Shown here: positions 8,145 to 14,921 of the stretch, one piece after another
Position numbering within the stretch: the stretch's first letter is position 1
Layout of the letters: every line of letters begins with the position of its first letter
Assembly (NCBI GenBank): GCA_027074135.1
Contig: JALTDM010000288.1
Coordinates: forward strand, 1-17,682
Origin: Bacteroidales bacterium
Lineage (GTDB): Bacteria; Bacteroidota; Bacteroidia; Bacteroidales; JALTDM01
Reading direction: 5' to 3'
Length of the DNA stretch: 17,682 bases
Notes under the pieces: model-generated
The model's database searches: none
The model's input: only the letters and a program-made list of their open reading frames with translations
Told to the model about the DNA's origin: nothing
Program-made: the position numbers and the translations under genes

Positions 8145-8382
8145 TGGCTAAAGCCAAAAATTTTTAATGTAAATATTTTAACTCCGCCTTAAAAGACGGT
8201 GCTAATCATATACGCTTTTTTGTTTTGGTTGGCAATAAATTACCACACGATTTTGAATTTACAAAATGTGAAAATGCGGGCTTTAGCCCGTTTATTTTTA
8301 TCAAAAAATCCATTTTTTTGTTTAGCCCTGCCATTTATGGTAGGGTAACAAAAAACAAATTTCGCATAGGCTTTAGCCTACG
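8145..8382. repeat. Cluster of five short palindromes (REP-like) in the 8008-8470 intergenic region
   Basis: Five two-base-loop hairpins occur in about 240 bases: TGGCTAAAGCCA (8145-8156), CCGCCTTAAAAGACGG (8184-8199, one mismatch), CGGGCTTTAGCCCG (8277-8290), CCCTGCCATTTATGGTAGGG (8326-8345, one G-T pair) and TAGGCTTTAGCCTA (8367-8380). Three share the core GGCTAAAGCC or its complement while their outer bases co-vary. This is typical of REP-type repeats. No transposase gene lies in the window, and no reading frame of note covers this stretch. Confidence 0.7.
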
Positions 8383-8441
8383 TTTTTTATAATGCACAAT
8401 TGTAAATTATTTTCCATGGATTTAGTTACCTTATTATTTGT

Positions 8442-8449
8442 TATCTTTG
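8442..8449 (+). promoter_or_regulatory. -7 promoter box of ruvB
   Basis: TATCTTTG matches the Bacteroidota -7 consensus TAnnTTTG and lies 21 bases before the ruvB ATG, giving a very short leader. The identical octamer precedes the glycosyltransferase gene at 14891-14898, which supports the call. A -33 element is not clear. Confidence 0.55.
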
Positions 8450-8470
8450 TGCAATAAATCTTATTGACTG

Positions 8471-9463
8471 ATGCCGGAAGATTTTGACATACGAAACAAT
8501 GAAATAGACGACAATTTTGAAGAAACCATAAGACCTAAGCGGTTTGATGATTTTGCAGGACAAAAAAGTGTTGTTGAAAACCTTAAGATTTTTGTAAAAG
8601 CCGCGCTACTTAGAGAAGAAGCTTTAGACCATATTTTGTTACATGGACCTCCCGGACTTGGAAAAACCACACTTGCAAACATTATTGCCAACGAACTTGA
8701 TGTGTCAATGCATTATGTTTCGGGTCCGTCTCTTGAAAAAACCGGCGAACTAGCAGGTATTCTTACCAACCTCGGCTAAAGGGATGTGCTTTTTATTGAT
8801 GAAATTCACCGTCTGAAAGCAATTGTGGAAGAATACCTCTACTCTGCTATGGAAGATTACAAAATTGACATTGTGATAGACAAAGGACCTGCGGCAAGAA
8901 GTGTTTCCATTGGCATAAAGCCTTTTACCCTAATAGGTGCAACTACGCGTAGCGGATTGCTTACTAACCCGTTGCTTTCGCGTTTCGGTATCAAATTGCA
9001 CTTGGAATATTACGAACCCGAAGTTCTTGGCATAATCATTAAACGGTCTGCAAAAATTCTCAAAGTCCAAATATATGATGATGCAGTAAATGAAATTGCC
9101 AGACGCAGCCGCGGCACTCCCCGTATTGCAAATGCACTCCTCTGGCGCGTCAGGGACTTTGCTCAGATAAAAGGCAATGGAACAATCGACCTTGAAATAA
9201 CCAAGTATGCCCTTAAAGCCTTGAATATTGATAAGAATGGTTTGGACGAAATTGACAACAAGATTTTGAGCATCATAATAGATAAGTTTTCAGGTGGACC
9301 AGTCGGAATCAAGAACATTGCCACTTCGCTTGGCGAATACCCCAAAACCATAGAAGATGTTTACGAACCGTTTTTAATCAAAGAAGGCTACATTAAACGA
9401 ACATCGCAAGGTCGTGTAGCTACAGAATTGGCATACAAGCATTTGGGCAAGTCGCTGTTTTGA
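8471..9463 (+). pseudogene. ruvB: Holliday junction branch-migration ATPase RuvB, interrupted by an in-frame TAA
   Basis: RuvB is the hexameric AAA+ motor that, with RuvA, drives branch migration of Holliday junctions in the cytoplasm. The frame spans 330 codons plus stop, the normal family length, and reads RuvB from end to end. Walker A is GPPGLGKT (residues 59-66), Walker B is LFIDEIHR (107-114), the GATTRSG signature is at 156-162, and the C-terminal winged-helix part (GGPVGIKNIA, RTSQGR) is complete. Codon 103 is TAA (8777-8779), in the loop where RuvB normally has an acidic or polar residue (expected NLxERDVLF, seen NLG-stop-RDVLF). The frame is unchanged on both sides, so this is one substitution, for example GAA to TAA, and not a frameshift. 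The pieces would be 8471-8779 (102 residues, Walker A) and 8786-9463 (from a GTG, Walker B onward), and neither would be an active ATPase alone. The start is fixed by a TGA in frame at 8465-8467. Sequencing error, recent nonsense mutation and readthrough are all possible. Confidence 0.9.
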
Positions 9464-9464
9464 T

Positions 9465-11903
9465 TTAATAAGTATCCGTATCCGCAATTATATCCACACC
9501 TTTTTTTGACCATTCATCCGAATATTCGGCTACTTTTTGCCTCAAAAAATCTATTGCTTTCAGAATGTTTTTTTCTACTTTAATAATTACTTCAAAGTAA
9601 TGTTTATTCCTGATTCTAGGCACTATGGGACGTGAAGGTCCAAGCACCCTGTTTGAGCCGAAATACCGCTTTAAATCTTGAGCCATTAGTTCTGCTGCAT
9701 ACTCTGCCCTGCTGCCGTCTGTATGTCTGAAAATAATTTTTATCAAGTGTGAAAACGGCGGATAATTGAAATCCTGTCTTTCTTGTAGTTGCGACTTGTA
9801 AAACGACTCAAAATCATAAGATTTTATTTGCCTTATTATTTCATGTTCGGGATTATGTGTTTGCAGAATTACAAGCCCTTGCTTGTTTTTACGCCCTGCC
9901 CTGCCGCTGACTTGCGTTATCAGGTTAAAAGTCCTTTCGTAAGCCCTGAAATCCGGGAAATTTAGCATTGCATCCACATCAAGCACTCCAACCACACTAA
10001 CATTTTCAAAATCAAGACCTTTTGTTACCATTTGCGTACCTATAAGTATATCTACCTCACCATTTTCAAATGCGGTGATCAACTTTTCGTGTGCGTGTTT
10101 TTGCCTCATACTGTCCAAGTCCATACGGGCAATTCCTGCATCGGGAAATAATGTTTTGCACTCTTCTTCAATTTTTTCCGTTCCTATCCCGCTGTTTAGT
10201 TTCATCTCTCCTCCGCATTCGGGACACACACTGTTGAATTTAGTTGTATGTTCGCAATAGTGACATACCAATTTATCGGTTGCTCTGTGGTAGGTCAGGC
10301 TTACATCGCAATGCGGGCATTTTTCTATGTAACCGCACTTACTGCAAACGGAATAAGGTGAATAACCCCTTCTGTTTTGAAACAAAATAACTTGTTCACC
10401 GTTTTTCAGGCTTGTTTCTATTGCTTTTTTTAGTACGGAAGAGAAGGAAAAATGATTTTTTTTCTCTTTTATTTCCACTTTCATATCAACGGTAAGAATT
10501 TCCGGTAACTTAATATCACCAAATCGCTTTTCAAGCCTTACATAGCCGTATTTTCCTGCAACAGTTGCGTTGTAATATGATTCTACTGAAGGGGTTGCCG
10601 TACCGAGCAAAACTTTGCCGCTGTGCAAGCCTGCTAAAACAATGGCTGCATCACGGGCATTGTATCTAGGAACAGGTTCAAATTGCTTGTAGGTGCTTTC
10701 GTGCTCCTCGTCAACAATTATAAGACCCAAATCACTAAATGGCAAAAACAATGCAGCCCTTACCCCCAAAATCACTTTCAGGTTGCCTTTGTTCTTTAAA
10801 TCTGTCCACACTGCATACCTTTCCGAATCTGAAAACTTTGAATGATAAATTCCTACCTTGTTACCAAAATGTTTTTTTAGTCTGTTTATAATTTGAGCAG
10901 TAAGGGCAATTTCAGGTAAGAGGTAAAGGACTTGCTTGCCTCGCTTTATTTGCTCTTGTATCAGGTGGATGTAAATTTCCGTTTTTCCGCTTGATGTCAC
11001 ACCGTGAAAAAGTACTGTGTTGTGTTTTTCAAATGCCTTACGAATTTCGGCAAGTGATTTTTTTTGCGCAGGACTTAATGCTACAGGCGGTACGGTGGCT
11101 ATTAGCCCCGTAAGTTCCGATTCCAATACCGCTTCTTCTTCAAGCAAACCTTTTTCTTTCAATGCTTTGAATGCTGACGGTGACTTGGAAACATAAAACA
11201 ATTCGCTTTTAGGTACTGTTAATGCTTGTTTACCTGCCAGTAAGCCTGACTTTGAAGCAAATTCAAGCAAAATTGCTTCCTGTGCTTTAGAACGCTTTAA
11301 TTCGCTTATTATTTCTTGAAATGTATGCCGGGTAAGTCTTTTGCCTGGTTTTATGACTTTTACGGTGTGAGCCTTTGCTTTGTCTCTTATTTTCTGTTCA
11401 ATTTTTACGCATCCTTTATTAAAAAGCTTGGTTACGATTTTTTTTACGGTCTTTATTGATAAATCCTTTTCTATTTCGCTTAACGTAGCATATTCCAGAC
11501 CTTGCAAGTATTCCAAAATCTTACTCTCGGTTTTGCTCAATTTTTCGCAATCGGCTTTAACAGGATATACAACCAATGTGCTTTCCAGCTTTAATGCAGA
11601 CGGCAAGGCAACGTTCATAACATCTCCGAGAGATGAAAGATAATAACGCGATATCCAATTCCAAAGTGAGAAAGTTTTTTCGTTAATTACGGGTGTTTCA
11701 TCAAGAATAGAAACGATTTTTTTTACTTCGTAATTACCTTCTACCTCTTCTTTAATCTTTACAACTAAAGCACTGTATAACTTTGACTTACCAAATTCAA
11801 CCAATACTCTGACAAAAGGTTTAATTTTTCCTTCACTTCCTGTTGGAACTTCATAAGTAAAAAGCCTGTCAAGATTAAGCGGCAACAAAACTTCTACATA
11901 CAT
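9465..11903 (-). CDS. priA: Primosomal protein N' (replication restart helicase PriA)
   Basis: PriA recognises stalled or repaired replication forks, unwinds the lagging arm and reloads the replisome. The 812-residue product has the N-terminal 3'-end-binding domain (YVEVLLPLNLDRLFTYEVP), a winged-helix region, and a superfamily 2 helicase core. Walker A is GVTSSGKTE (301-309), the DEEH box is at 398-401, the GTATPS motif at 434-439, and the late helicase motifs are GTQMVTKGLDF (622-632) and QVSGRAGR (664-671). Eight cysteines at 520, 523, 529, 532, 547, 550, 560 and 563 form the two zinc sites in the usual CxxC pairs. The C-terminal domain (FNYPPFSHL onward) is present, so the gene looks intact. 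The length is somewhat above that of E. coli PriA, as usual in Bacteroidota. It follows a lipoprotein gene by 11 bases and faces ruvB tail to tail with a single base between the stops, leaving no room for a terminator. Confidence 0.97.
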   Translation of the reverse strand: MYVEVLLPLNLDRLFTYEVPTGSEGKIKPFVRVLVEFGKSKLYSALVVKIKEEVEGNYEVKKIVSILDETPVINEKTFSLWNWISRYYLSSLGDVMNVALPSALKLESTLVVYPVKADCEKLSKTESKILEYLQGLEYATLSEIEKDLSIKTVKKIVTKLFNKGCVKIEQKIRDKAKAHTVKVIKPGKRLTRHTFQEIISELKRSKAQEAILLEFASKSGLLAGKQALTVPKSELFYVSKSPSAFKALKEKGLLEEEAVLESELTGLIATVPPVALSPAQKKSLAEIRKAFEKHNTVLFHGVTSSGKTEIYIHLIQEQIKRGKQVLYLLPEIALTAQIINRLKKHFGNKVGIYHSKFSDSERYAVWTDLKNKGNLKVILGVRAALFLPFSDLGLIIVDEEHESTYKQFEPVPRYNARDAAIVLAGLHSGKVLLGTATPSVESYYNATVAGKYGYVRLEKRFGDIKLPEILTVDMKVEIKEKKNHFSFSSVLKKAIETSLKNGEQVILFQNRRGYSPYSVCSKCGYIEKCPHCDVSLTYHRATDKLVCHYCEHTTKFNSVCPECGGEMKLNSGIGTEKIEEECKTLFPDAGIARMDLDSMRQKHAHEKLITAFENGEVDILIGTQMVTKGLDFENVSVVGVLDVDAMLNFPDFRAYERTFNLITQVSGRAGRKNKQGLVILQTHNPEHEIIRQIKSYDFESFYKSQLQERQDFNYPPFSHLIKIIFRHTDGSRAEYAAELMAQDLKRYFGSNRVLGPSRPIVPRIRNKHYFEVIIKVEKNILKAIDFLRQKVAEYSDEWSKKGVDIIADTDTY

Positions 11904-11914
11904 CTCACAACAGG

Positions 11915-12448
11915 TTATTTTTCAATTTGTTTCAACACCTGTGTCACTTTAAAAATCCGCTTTTTGAAAAGTATATTCAAAACAGAATCGGAAGGATTTG
12001 AAATTACAAGCGATTTGCCGACTATTTCTTTATAATCAATGCCATACTTCTTAAAAACATCGCTTAAATGCGGTTTATACATAATATCGTAAACATAAAG
12101 TTTGTTTTTTACTTTTTTTACGGGAAAAATACGCCAATACACAATGTCACAACCTTTATCCCTTGCTTCCACATTTACAAAATAAAAATCGTCCTTGTAT
12201 TTTTTCAAAAACATTGTATCGCACAAATAGAACTTCTGCCGGTTGCCGAAAACTTTAAGGTCAATATAGTTTTTGCCGATTTCTACAAGTGAAGTATCTT
12301 TTTTTGGCTTATAAATTCCTATCCAAGATTCGGGAAATTCTTTTAATTGGGGATTTGCTTCAGGCTCGGGTTTATCAAAATATACCGCCGTGCAAGATGT
12401 AAGCAAAATGGCAAATATTGATATTGAAAGTAAGATAATTTTTTTCAT
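11915..12448 (-). CDS. Putative lipoprotein of unknown function upstream of priA
   Basis: This is a 177-residue protein with a textbook lipoprotein signal: MKKIILL, a hydrophobic core, then LLTSC with Cys19 as the lipidation site. The mature part is basic and aromatic, with short strands (SWIGIYKPKKD, NYIDLKVFGNRQKFYLCD, DFYFVNVEARDKGCDIVYWRIFPVKKVKNKLYVYD). These suggest a small beta-rich domain. Two cysteines in the mature part (about residues 76 and 100) could pair. I do not recognise the family. It ends 11 bases before priA and is probably cotranscribed with it. Such pairing does not imply a replication role, since Bacteroidota often place small lipoprotein genes in front of housekeeping genes. 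Confidence 0.78.
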   Translation of the reverse strand: MKKIILLSISIFAILLTSCTAVYFDKPEPEANPQLKEFPESWIGIYKPKKDTSLVEIGKNYIDLKVFGNRQKFYLCDTMFLKKYKDDFYFVNVEARDKGCDIVYWRIFPVKKVKNKLYVYDIMYKPHLSDVFKKYGIDYKEIVGKSLVISNPSDSVLNILFKKRIFKVTQVLKQIEK

Positions 12449-12471
12449 AGTTTAATTATTTTCAAAATTTA

Positions 12472-12598
12472 GAAATTAAGATAATTAAGAAACATTTAGT
12501 TACTAAAATAAATATTTTAATTGTTTTTTTACATATTTAATCTTTATGCCTCTCAACTACCTTAATGTTTTTATTATTTTCAACATTAAGACATTAAG
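12472..12598. repeat. Left flanking repeats of the GxxExxY gene
   Basis: A 28-base unit at 12472-12499 (begins GAAATTAAG, ends CATTTAG) recurs in the same orientation at 13111-13138 with 23 of 28 bases identical. Inside it, CTTAATGT (12561-12568) and ACATTAAG (12583-12590, repeated at 12591-12598) form a perfect 8-base inverted repeat around a T-rich loop. The same arrangement is seen on the other side of the gene. Confidence 0.7.
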
Positions 12599-12628
12599 AG
12601 AATTTAGAACATTGAGAACATTTAATTT

Positions 12629-13051
12629 TTATTCATCATCTAAATTTTTAAAAAATTCATTAACAAACGGTTTCATTGACTTTGTTATATTATCCGTATA
12701 AAAATTTATCAACAATCCTTGTGGTTTCTCAAGCAACTTCATATATGTCAACAATTGTGCTTCGTGAACAGGTAACAGGTTCTCTACCGTTTTTATTTCA
12801 ATTATAATCGTATCATTTACCAGCAAATCCAAACGCAAATCTGCATCTAATTCAAGCCCTTTGTATTCTATAGGAACTTTCACCTGTTGATTAACTTTTA
12901 ATCCTTGCAATTCCAACTCATGCTTTAAGCATCTTTCATATACGCTTTCCAGCAAGCCGGGACCTAATTCTTTATGAACATTTATAGCACAACCTACAAT
13001 TTTATATGACAATTTAGTTACTTCTTTCTTTGTAATTTTTTCATTTTTCAT
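12629..13051 (-). CDS. GxxExxY family protein (PD-(D/E)XK nuclease-like)
   Basis: This 140-residue protein carries the family-defining GxxExxY motif as GLLESVY (residues 32-38), preceded by the typical INVHKELGPG. A nuclease-like core follows, with D75 in RLDLL and E85-I-K87 in IIEIKTVE, matching the D...ExK pattern of PD-(D/E)XK folds. It ends with the usual HEAQLLTYMK and GLLINF segments. The family is widespread and often multicopy in Bacteroidota and other environmental bacteria, and its biological role is not established. Length and motifs look complete. It is separated from neighbours by about 180 and 110 bases of repeat-rich AT sequence and has no operon partner. This fits an independently acquired unit inserted between the lipoprotein gene and lipA. 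Confidence 0.9.
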   Translation of the reverse strand: MKNEKITKKEVTKLSYKIVGCAINVHKELGPGLLESVYERCLKHELELQGLKVNQQVKVPIEYKGLELDADLRLDLLVNDTIIIEIKTVENLLPVHEAQLLTYMKLLEKPQGLLINFYTDNITKSMKPFVNEFFKNLDDE

Positions 13052-13078
13052 TATTATTTCTTAAAGTTTCTTTACTTT

Positions 13079-13138
13079 CTTAATGTTTTTTTTTATTTTT
13101 TAGACATTAAGAAATCAAGGTAGTTAAGAATAATTTAG
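13079..13138. repeat. Right flanking repeats of the GxxExxY gene
   Basis: CTTAATGT (13079-13086) and ACATTAAG (13104-13111) repeat the inverted pair seen at 12561-12590, again around a T-rich loop. They are directly followed by the second copy of the 28-base unit (13111-13138). Left and right copies are in the same orientation and bracket the gene at 12629-13051. Confidence 0.7.
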
Positions 13139-13146
13139 AGTTCTTA

Positions 13147-13162
13147 ATATGGTTAACCATAT
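13147..13162. other. Perfect 16-base palindrome after lipA
   Basis: ATATGGTTAACCATAT is a perfect palindrome one base beyond the lipA stop codon. On the lipA strand it is not followed by a T tract, so it is a poor intrinsic terminator. Its strict dyad symmetry would also fit a protein-binding site or the edge of the neighbouring repeat-bounded unit. Confidence 0.5.
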
Positions 13163-13163
13163 C

Positions 13164-14048
13164 TTAATGCTTAACAGCTACTTTTTCTTTAACAATGTGC
13201 CGTTCGGCGTGGTACGATGACCGAACAAGAGAACCGCTTTCCACAAATTCAAATCCTTTTTCCAATGCTACCTTTCTGTATTTTTCAAACTCTTCAGGTG
13301 AAACATACCTGTCCACAGGCATTTGTGCAGGTGTAGGTCTCAAATATTGCCCTATGGTAATTATCCTACAATCAATGGTAAGTAAATCATCCATTACTTC
13401 GTATATTTCTTCTTCCGTCTCGCCCAAGCCAACCATTATACCCGACTTTGTTGTAATTCCTTTAGACCTAATGTATTCCAACACTGCCAAACTCCTGTCA
13501 TATTTGGCTTTTGACCTTACTTTGGGAGTAAGTCTGCGAACAGTCTCTAAATTATGCGAAATTATATCCGGTTTTGCTTCTATAACCTTGTCCAGGGCAT
13601 TCTTATCAAAAGAAAAATCAGGAATTAAGACTTCAATGGAAATACCGGAATTTAATTCTTTTACCGTTTTGATTGTTTTTGCCCAATGTTCCGCACCACC
13701 ATCAGGTAAATCGTCCCTGTCCACAGATGTAATTACACAATGCGACAGCCCCATGAGTTTTATAGATTCGGCTATCTTTTGAGGTTCATTTTCGTCGGGC
13801 GGTAAAGGTTTGCCTGTTGCTACCGAACAAAATCTGCAGGCTCTGGTGCAAATATCACCAAGTATCATAAAAGTAGCCGTTCCGTTGCCCCAACATTCCG
13901 CCAAATTGGGACATCTGCCACTCTCGCATATAGTATGCAAATGATGTTTATGTACTACTTCTTTAACCCTTAAATATTTTCCGCCACCGGGTAATTTAAT
14001 TTTAGGTTTATTAGGCGAAATACCTCTTTTTTTCTTATTGCTATTCAC
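13164..14048 (-). CDS. lipA: Lipoyl synthase LipA
   Basis: LipA is a radical SAM enzyme that inserts two sulfurs into octanoyl groups bound to the E2 and H proteins of 2-oxoacid dehydrogenases and the glycine cleavage system. Both iron-sulfur sites are present: the auxiliary cluster C41-x4-C46-x5-C52 (CESGRCPNLAEC) and the radical SAM motif C67-x3-C71-x2-C74 (CTRACRFC). The C-terminal RSSY (276-279), whose serine is a known ligand of the auxiliary cluster, is also intact. The 294-residue length is normal. The start is GTG at 14048: there is no ATG before the first cluster, and a TAA lies in frame three codons upstream. The start overlaps the end of the outer-membrane protein gene by 8 bases, suggesting translational coupling. 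No lipB or lplA is visible nearby. Confidence 0.97.
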   Translation of the reverse strand: MNSNKKKRGISPNKPKIKLPGGGKYLRVKEVVHKHHLHTICESGRCPNLAECWGNGTATFMILGDICTRACRFCSVATGKPLPPDENEPQKIAESIKLMGLSHCVITSVDRDDLPDGGAEHWAKTIKTVKELNSGISIEVLIPDFSFDKNALDKVIEAKPDIISHNLETVRRLTPKVRSKAKYDRSLAVLEYIRSKGITTKSGIMVGLGETEEEIYEVMDDLLTIDCRIITIGQYLRPTPAQMPVDRYVSPEEFEKYRKVALEKGFEFVESGSLVRSSYHAERHIVKEKVAVKH

Positions 14049-14799
14049 TGTAATTTATCCTTTTTTGACTTGCTTTACCAAATCTGTAACCTACAAATAA
14101 TGATATAAAATAATTGCTGTTACTTGTGTTTCCCATTATCTCTATTTCTTTTGGGAAAAAATCTATTTGTGCACCTCCAAACAAGCTGTTTATGACATAA
14201 CTGTTATCACTAAAATCAAAACTGAAACCGTATCTGAAAAACACTCCCGGTACAAATTGAGTTTCATCTATGTGGTCAAAATATGGTGCTTTGGAATAAA
14301 TATCCGTAATTCTGTGCATAGAATAATTAAACTTTTCTTCTCGCAGAATTTTTCTGTATGGATCTTCGGTAGGATATATAACTAAATAATATACAGGCTT
14401 TTCCATACCAAAAGAAACACCAGCTTGATAAAATCTGTTTATGGAGATACCACCCTTGTCAAATTTATCGTACAAAATTTTAAACCTGCCGTAAGAAAAC
14501 CTTAAAACATAAAAATCATTCAATTTGCCGAAAACAAATTTTTTTCCGCTGTTGTAATAGGGGTTGGACAATTTAACTTCTTTGGGATGCTTAATCTCCG
14601 CAAAATCAATAGAATAAAGAGTCCTGTGAAAACCGTCTGTCCTCTTTCCGTAATGATAATTCAATCCCCACCCGTTGGAATTTAGAATAATGGCAAATGA
14701 ATTTTCAGACCTGTTAGGAAAAGGTTTTGCAATCTCTCCTTGCGAAAACAGAAGTAAACTTGTGAAAAATAATAATATAAAGGCAAAACTGTACTTCAC
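14041..14799 (-). CDS. Putative outer-membrane beta-barrel protein coupled to lipA
   Basis: This is a 252-residue protein with a clear signal peptide (MKYSFAFILLFFTSLLLFSQ) and a mature part of alternating polar and aromatic strands (GWGLNYHYGKR, FYVLRFSYGRF, VFFRYGFSFDF). It has a late FISLFVGYRFG strand typical of small outer-membrane barrels. The start is GTG at 14799, supported by the signal peptide and by the absence of an in-frame ATG upstream. Its end overlaps the lipA start by 8 bases, so the two are probably translated from one message. I do not recognise a named family, and a link to lipoate metabolism is not implied by the sequence. Confidence 0.78.
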   Translation of the reverse strand: MKYSFAFILLFFTSLLLFSQGEIAKPFPNRSENSFAIILNSNGWGLNYHYGKRTDGFHRTLYSIDFAEIKHPKEVKLSNPYYNSGKKFVFGKLNDFYVLRFSYGRFKILYDKFDKGGISINRFYQAGVSFGMEKPVYYLVIYPTEDPYRKILREEKFNYSMHRITDIYSKAPYFDHIDETQFVPGVFFRYGFSFDFSDNSYVINSLFGGAQIDFFPKEIEIMGNTSNSNYFISLFVGYRFGKASQKRINYSE

Positions 14800-14822
14800 T
14801 TGAAGTCTGAATTTGTGATATG

Positions 14823-14830
14823 CAAATTTA
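14823..14830 (-). promoter_or_regulatory. -7 promoter box of the outer-membrane protein-lipA operon
   Basis: On the minus strand these bases read TAAATTTG, an exact TAnnTTTG match 23 bases before the GTG start. Together with 14891-14898 on the other strand it makes the 122-base gap a divergent promoter region. Confidence 0.55.
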
Positions 14831-14890
14831 ATTAAAATATTTATTTAAATCTCATGTATTTTTGCCACGTGAGACATTCTTTTATTAAAT

Positions 14891-14898
14891 TATCTTTG
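14891..14898 (+). promoter_or_regulatory. -7 promoter box of the glycosyltransferase gene
   Basis: TATCTTTG matches TAnnTTTG and lies 23 bases before the ATG at 14922. It is the same octamer, with similar spacing, as the ruvB box. A TTTG at 14861-14864 is rather far for a -33 element. Confidence 0.55.
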
Positions 14899-14921
14899 TT
14901 GCAGAAATAACTGAAAGAATA

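Noticed and set aside
8145..8382. CRISPR array
   Set aside because: The repeats are short palindromes with differing outer bases and irregular spacing, and no cas gene is present.
8777..8779. Reassigned TAA codon or selenocysteine-type recoding in ruvB
   Set aside because: TAA ends several genes here with normal C-termini, TAA reassignment is not established in bacteria, and no recoding element was recognised.
8786..9463. Independent gene starting at GTG 8786 after the ruvB stop
   Set aside because: The sequence continues RuvB in the same frame from just before Walker B, and a separate product would lack Walker A. It is treated as the second part of one interrupted gene.
13147..13162. Intrinsic terminator of lipA
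   Set aside because: The stem is AT-rich and lacks a following T tract on the lipA strand.
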